Shown one piece after another: positions 26,001-37,156 of a stretch of 64,000 nucleotides of DNA. The DNA comes from Blastomussa wellsi. Lineage: Eukaryota > Cnidaria > Anthozoa > Scleractinia > Plerogyridae. The notes beneath the pieces were generated by a model. The model saw only the letters and a list, made by a program, of their open reading frames with translations, searched no databases and was not told where the DNA came from. How positions within the stretch are numbered: position 1 is the first letter of the stretch; every line of letters begins with the position of its first letter. Both the position numbers and the translations under genes were made by a program. The DNA is taken from NCBI GenBank assembly GCA_947652115.1, contig OX393565.1, forward strand, positions 22,297,298 through 22,361,297, in the 5' to 3' direction.

Positions 26001-29000
26001 TGAAATTCTTCAAATGCAAACTTCATACCTCTGTCTAAACACTGAAAAACAAAACAACAGAATTGTGACTGTATGGCATTAGGGGCTTACTCTTTGCTTG
26101 TCAAAGCTCTTCAAGTTAAAAACATCAACCTTGTCTCTGATGATTCTTGCTATCACACTCAACCACATCTTAATATTAACCACATCTTAATAGCGGAGCT
26201 CCAGCAGAGTGGGCCTCCATACCCATAAAGTTTGGAGAATTGTGTATTTATAGAATTGGAATAGGAGAACCCATGCAGTTCATTTTTCATGGTCAAAATG
26301 GCAAGCGACATGGCTCACGGGCACATGCTCCATACCCAAGTTTGGAGAATTGTGTATTTATAGAATTGGAATAGGAGAACCCATGCAGTTCATTTTTCAT
26401 GGTCAAAATGGCAAGCGACATGGCTCACGGGCACATGCTCCATACCCATAAAGTTTGGAGAATTGTGTATTTATAGAATTGGAATAGGAGAACCCATGCA
26501 GTTCATTTTTCATGGTCAAAATGGCAAGCGACATGGCTCACGGGCACATGCTCCATACCCATAAAGTTTGGAGAATTGTGTATTTATAGAATTGGAATAG
26601 GAGAACCCATGCAGTTCATTTTTCATGGTCAAAATGGCAAGCGACATGGCTCACGGGCACATGCTCCATACGGACGTACACTCCAACGTCATATGTACAT
26701 TGCCTTAGGTTAGGGTTAGCGTAAGCGTACATCATCGATATTATTGTCAATTGACAGCTGTCAAAACAAGGTATCACCAGTTAGGACCAAATCATGGGCT
26801 CGGGTTGAAAGCTCATCAAGGTCACGTTTTTTTTTGGAAGTTGACCACTGACGAGTATCACAGACTCGGGTCCTATTTTTTGTAGTTTTTCATGGCCATT
26901 CTCAGCACTATTTCTGTGATTGTGTTGATTTTTTTTGGCAAAGAAATTTTTCTTGAGGAGTTGTGCATGCTAGTATTTTCATTTACATTAATTTGCCATA
27001 TTATTAAGAACCAGCAAAAAATATGGAGGAAAAATTCTTCACTGAATGTCGTAAAAACAAAACCAAAGTGATCACTCTCGCCAATCGCAAAAGAAAAGAT
27101 AATCCACTGAACCAACCAAAACACAGAGCACACACATATAGCTGGTATGAAGGGTGCCGGAAAAACATGCATGAGCAAGTCAACAGTGGTTTTCACTTTC
27201 GGTTTTACTTTTAATTGAATAAGGAGGTGGTGCAATCACTAAGCATATAAATGTAAATCCAATGCAAACAGAATTACTTTAGAGAATCAAGTGAAAATCA
27301 CTCTAAAGTCCATTTAAATGTGCTCACCTCTGCTAACATGCCATACTGTGCTCTCCGTACCAGCGCTACAGTTAATAAGTTGTAGACACTCTCAGAGTCT
27401 GCCACTGTTTGTCGTCGTGCTTCCAATTTTCCAGGAGCTTGGCTCAGCTCTGCATCTTTGAAAACCTAGAAACCAAGCAAAGTCTAAAGATGCATTTTAT
27501 GAAATCTAAGAGAAGACTGTCTTGGACTATGCACAGTCTTTCTTTTGGTCCATCAAGCCTGAAGCGAAAAAGAGCGTGTGTGGAAAAATGGCCAGCCATT
27601 ATCCTACTACAGGTTTTGTTTTCTTTTGTTGGCTTCACACTTGACAATTTAATAAAAAAAGGGACTGCTAGTCTGAAGTGTCAGACATCTTCTTGCCCTA
27701 GTCCCCTGCTTGTCTGTGCCCTGCCTCTAGAGGGTTGGGTCGAGAAGAAGCTGACATGTTAGACTGCTAGCAGTCTCTTTCTAGATAGTCGTGATAGCGG
27801 GAGAAAATAATAGCCAAGAGCGCACAGCAGGGCGAGACTGGAGCGAGGAGAAAAATCGACATTCGCTCGCCTATTTCGCGCGCCCTCATGACAATCTAGA
27901 AAGGAACTGCTAGCAGTCTAGATACTGACATGCCAGACTAGGGGACTTCTTGTAGTTTAACTCTGTCTTGATCCATTAAATTGAATATGAACTCTTTGAC
28001 TTTTCTTGAAATTGATAAAATTTGCATGAGACAAAAGGCACCTTCTTCCTTAAGCTAAAGGTTTCTGTTAAACAACTTTGTATGACACGTACCATAGCCT
28101 CCTCTAAAAGCAAGAGAATTAAACTCTCTTCTGTTTCATTTCTGGGGAAAAACAAACTGAGAGAAAGGATTTCATCAGAATTATTTCATGAATTCACTCA
28201 TTGAATGATCTTGAATGAGACCTCTCACAACTGTGTAAGATGAAAGAACAAATATTTTGCTTTTTGTCATCTTTACAATACAGGTTCCATTAAAAATTAA
28301 TAGCTGTGCACATGCCCACGTTATGGATAGTATTTTTCCTAACCCTGCAGGAGCAAGCGCTTTAAAACAGTATCCTTGGTGGCACGGCGGTCTAATGGTA
28401 CAGTGTACATGTAGCTGTGCTGGATTGCAGATTAAACAGTCCAGGTTTGAGCCTCGACTGCAATACTGCGTTGTGTTCTTGGGCAAGACACTTCACTCTG
28501 TAGTGCCTCTCTTCACCCAGGTGTATGAGTGGGTATCGGCGAATTTAATGCAGGGGAGGGGTAACCCTGCGATGGACTAGCATCCCATCCAGGGGGAGTA
28601 GCTTCATGCTAAGGAAACCGGGCTGTTACCCTTACATGTATTACCAATGTACATGTAATAAACCGTCATATTTTGTGCATTGTCTTGACCATACAATGTC
28701 AAGTAAACTCATAGTCTAATATAAACAAGACAATCTCATCTAAAAATATAGGCCCTAAATGCACGCAAAGGCATAAACCTACACGGCCTGCCCCCTGCGA
28801 TCTTTGTTTGCAAAATCGAAAACTATAGATTTTGCAATGTTTTGCAAATTAATACCACATGGCAAATAGTAAAGTAATGCGCCCTAGCTTTTATTTGAAT
28901 TATCAAACATTGCGGTTGTACCAACAGTGATGGGAGAGAGCTACAGGTACATGTACCATCAAATTACACGTACCATTACTTTCCTTAAGAGGTTATGAAA

Positions 29001-32000
29001 TATTACAAGCACCTGTCACCGCTGTACACTTGTGGCTTCAATGGGAATGTTGCATGCTTGCATGTTATAACATTAATGGTGGCCGCCTTCAAGTCTGTTT
29101 TGGATGCAGCTTTCAGTGACGAAGTTGAACTAATCATCAACGAACTTGACAGAAGGTTCAAAGGTTTCTCGTAACTCCTTTCACAAACTCCTCGCAAAAG
29201 AACCTGTGACAGCTGTTTAGCTAATCCCTGTTGAGAACAAAAAAACAATAATATTCCCTATTTTAAAAACAACTAATCAGTGAAATGCAGGAACTGACCA
29301 AAAGATTATTTAAAATTATATTGCCACAAATAAATACTGAGTACTTTAAACAGCTCTAGTCAGTCCCACCTTTGTTTTTGTTTGAGTTTCAGTATTATAT
29401 TTTGCGTGGAGCATGTCGAAATGAAAGAGATCAAGGAGAAATCTACCAAAGGTACAGTAATTATTTTAAACACTTCCAGGAACATAACTTACAGCAATGC
29501 AATAAAATGTTGCTTCACCATACAACTGTTATTAATTCCAATGCCATCAAAAATGCTGGAGGCTGACTAGGGCCCTTTAAGAATGGTTTTTCAGTGAACT
29601 CTCTCTAAGAGATACACCATTGGGCCATTACCAACTGTCAATCTTAGTGAGGTGTCCTGCTTATATAGCATTTAGATACAATAAAATGACTGGAAAACGG
29701 TACACAGGGAACAACACCAGTTGTTCATGTTATAGAGGTGTCTGTCTTACAGAGGTGTCCATTGAGCAAGAGTTGAATACATTATAAGTTGCTGGTCATT
29801 CTGGTCAATTAACTTGCATTACGAATTATTAAAGACGGTTTGCAAGGAACATAATTTTGAGCAATACGGGGAAAAATACAGTTAATAAAAAAACCTCGTT
29901 GACATTGCATGGTAACATTTTGAATACAGTTATGAATTTATCGAGACTTAACATGTAGGTCTCAAGCTGTCCATCCTGTGAAAATTGAATTTAAAGTTAT
30001 TCACATAAATCACAACACAAATTTTACATGTGCAGCCAATTTCAAGCATTTTTATATGGTTTGACATTTAATTTCTCGAGAATGCTCAAGAGAAATTGAT
30101 CATGGGGTCACTTAGAGAAATGAACTAAAGCAAGATGCTTCAAATAGTACACAAAATGCTACCGTTCTGTGAGTAGAGTTTTAGTAAATAATTTTTGCAC
30201 TTATTGCTTGAATTTTGAATGAAATCTGGGGAGTAAGTGGCACAACTGTGTTGGTCACCAGTTTGTTTTGGAACCCCTCATAAATACAAAGTTAGGAATT
30301 AGGATAATACCTTTCTCAAGCCAAGAGTGGCTTTTGTCTCCACGACTCTCAACAAATGTCTAAACCTCTTTACTCCTTCCATCACTTTCCTGGAACAAGT
30401 TTAACACAAAGGGAAATTACAACTCTGGCTGTCTTTAAAAGAGCAGTTCTGCAAATTAAATTTCATGTACAGCACAAGACAGGAATTTGTTATGATAAAA
30501 TAATATTACTGGTAATAATAAATGCATACATTGTACTAAATGGACTCTGCATGGTGAATGCATAAAGGTATATATTGATATTTACCAACAGAAGTTAGCT
30601 TTCACCCTACAGGAGCCTAATGGAGTACCATAACATACCAAATTAAAATAAACCCTGGGCTAATATTTGCTCTGATTTGATATCTCCAAGAGTTGTAAGA
30701 GTTATATGTGCCATTCATCATTTGACTGTGTAACTGCACAACAGTTCCAGTCAAGTGAATAGAGGGGGTAAGTTTCTTAAGAAACTGTGGTGCTGCATAG
30801 GTGGGAAGTATAACAATATAATTTGGTTTTATCAACTGGGTTGATAATGTCAATTGGCCACCGTAAAGAGATTCAAGAGCTGACGTTTCGAGTGTTAGCC
30901 CTTCGTCAGAGCGAATCGTCGGAGCAATTCGCTCCGACGAAGAGCTAACGCTCAAAACGTCAGCTCTTGAATCTCTTTGCGGTGGCCAATTATCAGTTCC
31001 AGTCAAGGTCTAGCCACATTTGACCCTTGCTCACCACTGAGTCTCCAGTAGCTCAGTGGTTATTTGGAGCATCCAACTAGACACAAAATTTGTTTTATTA
31101 TGGGAAATGATTTCATAACAATGCAATTTATTACCAACATTAAGTTGCTTGCTTTGTGCTTGCAAGTCTTGCTAGGGATCAACTGTTATCGTACCTAGCC
31201 AACACCAACGCTGGGCTAGTAAAATTTTTTTGGCTAGTAAAATCTAAGTTGCCACTACCCACGAGGATAGTAAGCTGAAAAGTTAGTGTCGAGCACTGCC
31301 CTTAATTGCTCACCATAGAGTCTCCAGTATCTCAGTGGTTAGAGAATGTGACTAGATCACGGAGGGTCGTGGGTTCAAATCCTACCTGGGACTTGGATTT
31401 TTTTCCGAGTTTCCCTTGATGCCATTTCAGTGTTAATTTGATGATTTGATATCTGTCACCTGATTCATAGGGGAGTGGACTAACTAATTAGAGGAGTGGA
31501 CTAACCCATTAACCAAATCATAGTGCAAAAAAATATATTATCCAATCAACTTGCATTTTATTTCAACCACAATTGCACTGCCATTTACAGTAATATACAC
31601 TTTTCTATTTATTTAAAGTGCATATTTGTACAAATCTGTCACTGGGAAATATTTTAAGGTTGTCCTTGAAGCTATTCTTTTTGGCCAAACTGTTCTTTCT
31701 CTTGAACAATCTTTCAGTTTTCAGCATTGTCTTCCAATATAACAGCTGCCTAAAAAGGTTTCTGTACATGCACTAAAACATATGCCTCACCCATTTTTAA
31801 TAAGCAATATTGGAGCCCTTTGGAGAGCTATCTCCAACGTTCTTCCTAATGGCATGATCCGTGAGGTCCCAGTCCTTTGCGGCGAGGACGTCTGCTCAGC
31901 GACGAGCCACAAACCTATGTCCCCAGCACATTCATAACAAGCAATGATGTCATCATCATTGACTTCTGATTCTCCAGCTGACTGCAGCTGCTCAAGCGCC

Positions 32001-35000
32001 ATGGCTGTCGATACAAACAAGAAAGAATATTTGGTGACCTTTACAGTGGAATTTATAATGTTATGGAACCTCTCAACAAATTATTTGACAAAAAGATTTT
32101 GCTCTTGGATTTGCTGCGGTATATTTTACTCCAAAATTTATTTCTTATTTCCTGAAAAAAAAAATCAATTTTTGTCACCAATGGAGGAGCAAAGATGGGT
32201 CAAGGGTGAGATTGCTTGCTTCCCACCAATGTGGTCTGGGTTTAATTCCGTCCTGGTGCCATATGATGTTGATAAAGATGATAATGATGTCGACTGTGAA
32301 TGACGGTGAATGCATTTTTTAACTTGATAAGTATATCTTCTGGAAGTAAGAATTAGAATGCAATAAAAAAATTCACATGGGCTTGTTTACTAGTTAACAT
32401 GTCTAGATACCTTTGAAAGCAAACCCATCAGCCACTAGTTTTGACTTGCGTTTTGCCTGCGAGTCGATGTAGATGTCACATGACCCTGCTTGGTTACAGC
32501 ACTTGACACAGCCATGAAAGTCTTCCAACACAAAGTGAGCTTTACACAAAAGCAGTAAAGCTTCTTGGCTTCTTTCTGCCTGTTTAAAATGATACACCAG
32601 CTTCCAGCTTTCATACATATCGTGTATAAATAAACCTACCTACCTACCTACCACACAAAGGAGGTAAATTCTACATCTTTTGGTTGATAAAGTTCATTTA
32701 AATCTTGAAAGTAGTACATGTATATGTTGCGGTTTAATTTTATCTTTGGTTTAAAATTTTCTAAACCAGTTTGATTTTCATTTCTCGTTGTCCTATGTTG
32801 ATTAGCATAATCTGAAACAAAGGGAAATCAACATCAAATTTAAACAAGGATAAATTTAAACCACAACCAGAGCTCGGCGTTGCAACCTGTGGGGTCGCCA
32901 ATGCGAATGGATTTGGTCCGCTGGCAACTAACTTTTCACGTGTGGTCGCCAGTGTGGCCACCGCGATTTCAAGTTATTATTTTATTTATTTTTTCATTTC
33001 CTAAGATCCATGACGAAATGAATGAATGTTAATTGTAAACCACAAGGAATGTAATTTCTTATCACTTTCATGTAAAAAGTCGTTTAAACCGCCTTAACTA
33101 TAATTACTATTGTGAAATCAGTTATCTACATGTTTGGTTGAAAGCATTCTGGAAGTGACATTTGTTCCTAAATGAGATTTTTGCAAAAAGAAAAATTCTT
33201 TACCATTTGATTGTAAACTATGGTCTATCCATTTCAAAAGAAATAACATTCATTTTCACAATACAATTGGCTGTATGTTGTAGGAAAAGAATAGGGAGTT
33301 AATTTAATTTACGAAAGCTTGCATTATGATTGACCAGAAACTGAATGCATGTAGCGACTGTATATTTGTCATAGTTTTCTCATGAATAAAACTATAGTTT
33401 TCTTTTTCATTGCCAATATTTTGTAGTTCCTAAAGAGCATGTGAAAGAATAAAATACATTGATAGTAGATAGTAAACGGCCGAAACGCAAACCTCAGACA
33501 CACGCATTAGCATTTTGTGTTTTGTTTTGTTGGAGATATCGGATTTCTTCTTGTCTTGCTGTAACACGAAAACTTTCGCATTCTCTCCAGTTTCAAAAAG
33601 GTATTTTTAGGTTTCCCAAAAAGCGGTTAGTATTTTGGTCATAGGTCAATTTAACTTTTCTTCCAATCATGCAATGTATCTCAAGTTTTAACAAATATAG
33701 CCACTTTTGACTTTCAACATTTGTATTCATTCCCGCTTGTGATTGAATTCAATTACCGTATTTAGCACATCTGCATGCTATCGAATTTTCCACCCAGCGC
33801 GACTCGTCAAGATGGATGCTTCAAAGACTTCGACTTGAAAAAAGGTTGACTTGAAATAAACTGCTTAAACAGCAAAAAAGAAAAGAAAGATGATCAAACC
33901 AATTTGAATAAGGAAGGCGTATTTCAGGGTTGAAATTATTTTTATGTTCCCTACGACCTACTTTCAAATGTAACGTTTTGTTTGGTTTGGTTTGTACAGA
34001 AAATACAAGGAAGAGACTAAAGGGTTCCAAAAACGATTGAATACAAGCTTGCATGCCGTTTTGAACTCTTCCAATTCCCACCGGTTGCAAATTGAAATTA
34101 TAGTTTCACACACACGCACATGGAATTACCGCGTGCAGTCGCCACACATTAATGAACACGGAAACCTTCAAGAAAAAAGCTTGGCAACCAAAAAATTTGC
34201 GCTGGCGACCAAATCTTAAAACTTAGGAGCCAGCTGGCCCCAAGGTTTTTTCTAAAGTTGAGCCCTGACAACATATAACTCCACAAAAAATATAAAAGTA
34301 TAGCACTGGAGTCCCATTTCTCTCGCCTCTATGGGAGGCTAGAGAAAATAGGGGAGCAAGAGAAATCTGTGGTTCATTGCCAAAGTTTGCTCCACTGGGG
34401 AAGGGAAATTATGTTTGGTTCAAGTTCCTGAGAGGTTTAGAAAATGTGGTGATGATTCTTGAAAACAGATTTCACTATATTTGTATTCAGATACAAATGT
34501 TGCCAAAACTGCACCAACACATTGGCTGTTCTTTATCAACAATAAAGTTTAAAATGTATGTATAGTAATTGGTTTGAACACAGCAGTCGCAGTAGTTTGT
34601 ATAGAGCAAGGCGGAAGTAGCTCTGGAAAAAAACTATTGTTGGTGACTGATTTTTCAACAACTGAAATGGAAATCATTTTCAGAGTCAAGTGAAAAGCTG
34701 TTGTCAGTTGATGATGTTATAAGTGTCATCTGTTAAATGCGATTTATTTATTAATGTTTTTGATTTGCTTAATTCTGAGTATATAGTTTTGCCAACCTCA
34801 GCAGAATTCATCTCCATAGCCAAAGAGATGTAGGTAGGGGGGAACGGAGGTTGAGTACGGGGTAGAGGGCTGAGAGGTAATAGGGGAGGGGTGGATGACT
34901 CTTTTATCTATAAAAATAAAATATAACATACAGTTAAACTCATCGCCAGTAGATGAGCTTGGGAGCTGGTGCCTTAAGGATTGGTGGAGCCGGACAACAA

Positions 35001-37156
35001 CTAGCTCAGACAAGGAGGTAACCATGGTAACCCTGCGAGCGGTCACCACCAAGGCACCGTCACACTGACTGACTCAGTGGAATACTTACCAACCAATACG
35101 TACCTAACCCAACCAAACTTGAGGGAGGGTGGAGTGGGCACAAATGGCTTCAGAATGCACTGCAAGCAAACTAAGTGCGGCGAAATATCTACGCAAATTG
35201 TGAAAGCAAGCAAAAGCACCAAAATCACGAGGTGCCCAAGCTTAACACGTAGTCGCACCAGGCCACCTGCGACAAATGTCCGCTGACCTAACTTGTCATG
35301 AGGTTAACTTTGCCTAAATGTTATTTAGCCACATTACACTGTAGGTTAAAAAATTACCCAGCTTAAAAAGATAAACTGGATTGAAATAAGGATAAAATTG
35401 AGCCACAACATATAAATGTACTTTGAAAACCTGAGTGGAAGTTACCTTCAGAGTGAAGTGAAAAGCTATTGCCAGTCAATGATGTTTCTTATAGGTCTGG
35501 TCCATTATTAAAACACGATTGACAATGTATCTGATTTTCTTAACTCTGAGTGATATATTTAACAATTATTCCATGAGTGCACGTTGGATAGCTAATGAGG
35601 CGCGTAGTGCCAAGTTGGCTATAACCATCTCATATCCAACAAACGGGAGTGGAATAATTGTTTTATTAAAAACGCCCCAAAAATATTGTACAAACATTGC
35701 AAAAATGCATTCTTTTATGTATACATGTACCTTTTTGGTTGGTCAACGGTATATGAGCTCATATACCATTGCCTCTCAACCAATCAAAACTCAGGAAATG
35801 CAATATATCATACATCTAGCTAGTTTTTAATAAATATATATTACACAACTGTACCTTTCCCAACTTATCCTGAGAAACCAGCTCTTCAAGTTTCTTTACA
35901 GTCTTCTCTAAAGCACTCTTGGCTTTGGCAGCATCAGTTGTTCCAAGAGGATTATCTCTGAGGTATATTTCCAGCTCAGACTCACTGATCAACAACTTTT
36001 TTACAGCATCTAAACATAAATAAGAATGAAATATACTATAATTGCCTCTACACACTACATAGCCCTGAGCATTAATTATTAAATGCTGGTACTGATGAGA
36101 AGAATCCTTTTTGGGTTATTTTGGAACGGTAAAAGGGAAAACACCATGGCTCCTTATTTTGAAAGCGATTTCAAATAAGCATAAGTTATTTTTTACTTCA
36201 TTGGCACTTTCAGTTTGAGACAATTTAATTGCAGAAGAAACATAGTTTAGATCAACAAGAAGCTGTACATCATTTGTTCCACAACCGAGTCGGAAGGGGT
36301 ATGGGTCTATTCCTGATTTGATGCCCCAAACTGATTTGCATGCATGTTTACAAAGGCTTGATGTTATGCAAATCAGTTTGTGACATCAAATCGGGAATAG
36401 ACCCACGCCCCTTCTGACTTGGTCGTGGACCAAATGATGCACACAGCTTTTCATAACTTTTGAATCCTATAAATAGTCAGAATCCAGTTTGCAGAGTATG
36501 GCAAGTGCACTAAACGTTTGTTCAGTCGTGGCAAAATTGGCTCTGTACACATGAGATCTCATCGAGTTCTGTCATACTCTGCAAAGTGGGTCAGAATTTG
36601 GTAAAAAAAAGAAACAAAAGGTAGAATGCATTTTGAACTGCTGCAAAGGTTTATTTTAGCAAAAATAGATACTAAACCACATGTTTTAATGCAGTATTGA
36701 AAAAAGTATATAAAAAATTGTTCATTCCGCTATTAAATTTTCACATCTTTTTTGTACATAAAATAATAATGTTGAATAACAAATAACTGGATCTTGTGAT
36801 AAACTTTCTATTTTGTAATAAAAAAAATAATTAATTGTCAAAGCCAATACTGTATCAAAAACCTAAAATTATAGGTGATCGAACCACAAAACCCTTGGGA
36901 GATGGCAAAAAATCTCTGTTAATGTATATTTCGATGTTTCTCAGCTCCAACAGTGAACACATCGAATGAACTAGATCTACAAACTTAAAATAAGGTGTAC
37001 CATAATGTATCTCAAATAACACAACTTACCAATGCTTGTCTCAGTTGTCGTGCGACTCGAAAGCTGGTCGACCAATTTTGGAATCTGTTCCCATTTTTCA
37101 TCCCATCGATAACGCTCTATGTCGTTTTCTAGGCTCGTTTTTGATCTTCGAGACAT
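15560..37156 (-). CDS. TTC7: Tetratricopeptide repeat protein 7 (PI4-kinase complex scaffold)
   Basis: TTC7 binds EFR3 and FAM126/hyccin and holds PI4-kinase III alpha at the plasma membrane for PI4P synthesis. Coding exons: 37156-37030, 36009-35855, 32579-32411, 32004-31791, 30389-30311, 29227-29013, 28141-28093, 27465-27328, 26041-25958, 24638-24534, 24151-24037, 23188-23131, 22995-22923, 21799-21698, 21496-21438, 20465-20349, 19238-19129, 18251-18120, 17576-17479, 16827-16723, 16122-16031, 15689-15560. Phases agree throughout and sum to 841 residues plus TGA; the human proteins have about 843-858. Recognisable segments are [31 protein letters not shown], the C-terminal TPRs ([13 protein letters not shown]) and the end [12 protein letters not shown]. 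Introns after exons 14 and 21 need GC donors (GCAAGC, GCAAGT). The start ATG opens a typical TTC7 N-terminus. Vertebrates have TTC7A and TTC7B; this gene is likely ancestral to both, by inference. Confidence 0.93.
16974..17210 (-). mobile_element. tRNA-like element with inverted ends
   Basis: A tRNA-like core at 17046-17117 is flanked by inverted copies of ATGAAAGTGAAGG..ATGATAATCGCAGTTAATTT at the left and AAATTAACTGCGATGATCAT..CTTCACTTTCAT at the right. The 3' flank of the tRNA-like part (CCTGAttttTTCAGGCTT, then an AATTGGAAATT motif) recurs beside the copy at 55715, so the whole unit is a dispersed repeat. It lies in the TTC7 intron between exons 19 and 20. Confidence 0.6.
17046..17117 (-). 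tRNA. tRNA-like sequence, GGT at the anticodon position; probably part of a repeat
   Basis: On the minus strand a 72-nt cloverleaf can be drawn: acceptor GGCTTCA/TGAAGCC (7 of 7 pairs), D-stem GCTC/GAGC, T-stem ACGGG/CCCGT with loop TTCGAAT, and anticodon stem TCGCA/CGCGG with one A-C mismatch and one T-G pair. The loop CCGGTAT puts GGT at 34-36 but has C, not T, at position 33. The A box and B box are good. Because a related copy with the same flank exists at 55715, I think it is a mobile tRNA-like sequence; a working tRNA is not excluded. Confidence 0.45.
18297..18492. repeat. Inverted-repeat MITE
   Basis: The left end GGGTGCATTGGATTGGAAA and right end TTTTCCAATCGAACGCACCC are inverted, as are the inner TTTCCCAATAAAACA and TGTTTTATTGGGAAAA. 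The right terminus (CCTGTTTTTCCAATCGAACG) is present twice in tandem. It lies in the TTC7 intron between exons 17 and 18. Confidence 0.65.
18520..18725. repeat. CCAAT-rich interspersed repeat, family A (copy 1)
   Basis: Shares blocks such as CAATCCAGTGAACCAATC, a CGCGGG stretch, GAGTCACGATTG, ACTTCTGATTGGTTG and GTGGCGCGAGATTTTTAAAC with copies at 22622, 27078 and 49655. No coding capacity. Confidence 0.7.
19464..19624. repeat. Foldback MITE with AATAGAGGACTTTT ends
   Basis: AATAGAGGACTTTT..GTTTACATAG at the left is mirrored by CTATGTAAACAC..AAAAAGTCCTCTATT at the right. Inner GAGAATTC motifs are also mirrored. It sits just upstream of TTC7 exon 17 in intron 16. Confidence 0.7.
19770..20013 (-). 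mobile_element. tRNA-derived SINE
   Basis: On the minus strand the head GGGATGGCGCAGTAGTGAGAG (A box), B box GGTTCGATTCC, then a non-tRNA body with GGTTGAGTTTGTTGTTGG and CTCCGGGTACTCCGG. I recognise this as a common tRNA-derived SINE type of corals and other marine invertebrates. The end is not sharply defined. Confidence 0.7.
20699..21380. mobile_element. TTAA-flanked DNA element with 207-bp terminal inverted repeats
   Basis: Left arm 20699-20905 and right arm 21174-21380 are near-perfect inverted repeats (ends GGATACCGTGTACC and GGTATACGGTAACC). Direct TTAA copies flank it at 20695-20698 and 21381-21384, the target duplication typical of piggyBac and Kolobok elements. The middle (about 270 bp) has a poly-A run and encodes no transposase. 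It lies in TTC7 intron 15. Confidence 0.8.
22622..22892. repeat. CCAAT-rich interspersed repeat, family A (copy 2, most complete)
   Basis: The left end GCGAGTTTCAATTGAGTG and right end CACTCAGTCGAAAACCGC are inverted, giving the family terminal repeats. The inside has the shared CAATCCAGTGAACCAATC and GGCGCGAGATTTTTAAACC blocks. A fragment of the same right end occurs at about 16213-16255. Confidence 0.7.
23447..23590. repeat. 21-bp minisatellite, about seven units
   Basis: Units follow CACCTCTATAAGACCGGCAGA with alternation of CCGGCA and CCAGGA. A minus-strand open frame of repeating GLIEVSA-like peptides is a by-product of the 21-bp period. Similar single motifs (GAGGTGTC) occur near 29,735. 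It lies in TTC7 intron 11. Confidence 0.85.
24208..24292 (+). repeat. Possible tRNA-derived SINE head
   Basis: GGCAGCGTGGCCAAGTGGTA looks like a tRNA A-box region, and GTCCCAGGTTAAGAATCTC like a decayed B box. Weak. Confidence 0.35.
25640..25880 (+). mobile_element. SINE, 5' truncated (family with copy at 28372)
   Basis: Shares the body CACTTTACTCTCACAGTGCC, CCAGGTGTATAAATGGGTA and GATGGACTAGTATCCCATCC with the copy at 28372. A G-run follows at 25757-25769. Located in TTC7 intron 9. Confidence 0.65.
26214..26672. repeat. Tandem array, four units of about 113 bp
   Basis: Units begin CATACCCATAAAGTTTGGAG and end CACGGGCACATGCTC. The four TTTGGAGAATTG sites are at 26231, 26341, 26454 and 26567, so one spacing is 110 bp (a 3-bp loss) and two are 113. 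Units are otherwise almost identical, which suggests recent amplification. It lies in TTC7 intron 8. Confidence 0.9.
27078..27300. repeat. CCAAT-rich interspersed repeat, family A (diverged copy)
   Basis: GCCAATCGCAAAAG, AATCCACTGAACCAACC and TTTTACTTTTAATTG correspond to blocks of the family A copies but with many changes. It ends next to TTC7 exon 8. Confidence 0.45.
27762..27927. repeat. Inverted-repeat MITE
   Basis: Left TAGACTGCTAGCAGTCTCTT..TCTAGAT and right ATCTAGAAAGGAACTGCTAG..CAGTCTA are inverted. No coding capacity. Confidence 0.65.
28372..28620 (+). mobile_element. SINE with tRNA-like head
   Basis: Head GGTGGCACGGCGGTCTAATG, decayed B box GGTTTGAGCCTC, then the body shared with 25640 (GTAGTGCCTCTCTTCACCC, GATGGACTAGCATCCCATCC). 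Located in TTC7 intron 6. Confidence 0.65.
30755..30990. repeat. Foldback copy of the Penelope-like terminal repeat (copy C)
   Basis: The left half carries the 55-bp flank seen at 9243-9298, then the terminal repeat. At about 30917 it turns and repeats in inverse orientation to 30990. The minus-strand reading of 30870-30917 keeps all hammerhead core boxes (see that entry). Located in TTC7 intron 4. Confidence 0.7.
30870..30917 (-). ncRNA. Hammerhead ribozyme motif, type I-like
   Basis: On the minus strand the 48 nt contain CTGACGA, a short stem-loop, CGAAAC and GTC in the right order. Stem I can form from GATTC/GAATC plus GCT/AGC around an internal loop. Stem II is short (GGGC with ACTC, imperfect) and stem III is only AC/GT, as in the minimal hammerheads known from Penelope-like elements. 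Activity is inferred from layout only. Confidence 0.5.
31310..31400 (+). repeat. tRNA-derived SINE head
   Basis: CTCCAGTATCTCAGTGGTTAG resembles an A box and GTGGGTTCAAATCC a B box. A second, truncated copy of the same head (CTCCAGTAGCTCAGTGG) lies at about 31041, with matching upstream sequence. Confidence 0.5.
32580..35854 (-). other. TTC7 intron 2, no further gene seen
   Basis: This 3.3-kb intron is AT-rich. A short ACCT microsatellite lies at 32633-32652. Family B repeat sequence enters from 35,540. I recognise no exon or transposon protein on either strand. Confidence 0.6.
35540..35830. repeat. Interspersed repeat family B (copy 1)
   Basis: Contains a perfect palindromic core GGTATATGAGCTCATATACC and TCAACCAATCAAAACTCAGG. 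The same blocks occur in reverse order and orientation at 37560. It lies in TTC7 intron 2, close to exon 2. Confidence 0.65.
36278..36434. repeat. Foldback element
   Basis: Left GTCGGAAGGGG..GGGTCTATTCC..GATTTGATG and right CATCAAATC..GGAATAGACCC..CCCCTTCTGAC are inverted around a short spacer with AACTGATTTGCAT and ATGCAAATCAGTT. It lies in TTC7 intron 1. Confidence 0.7.
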
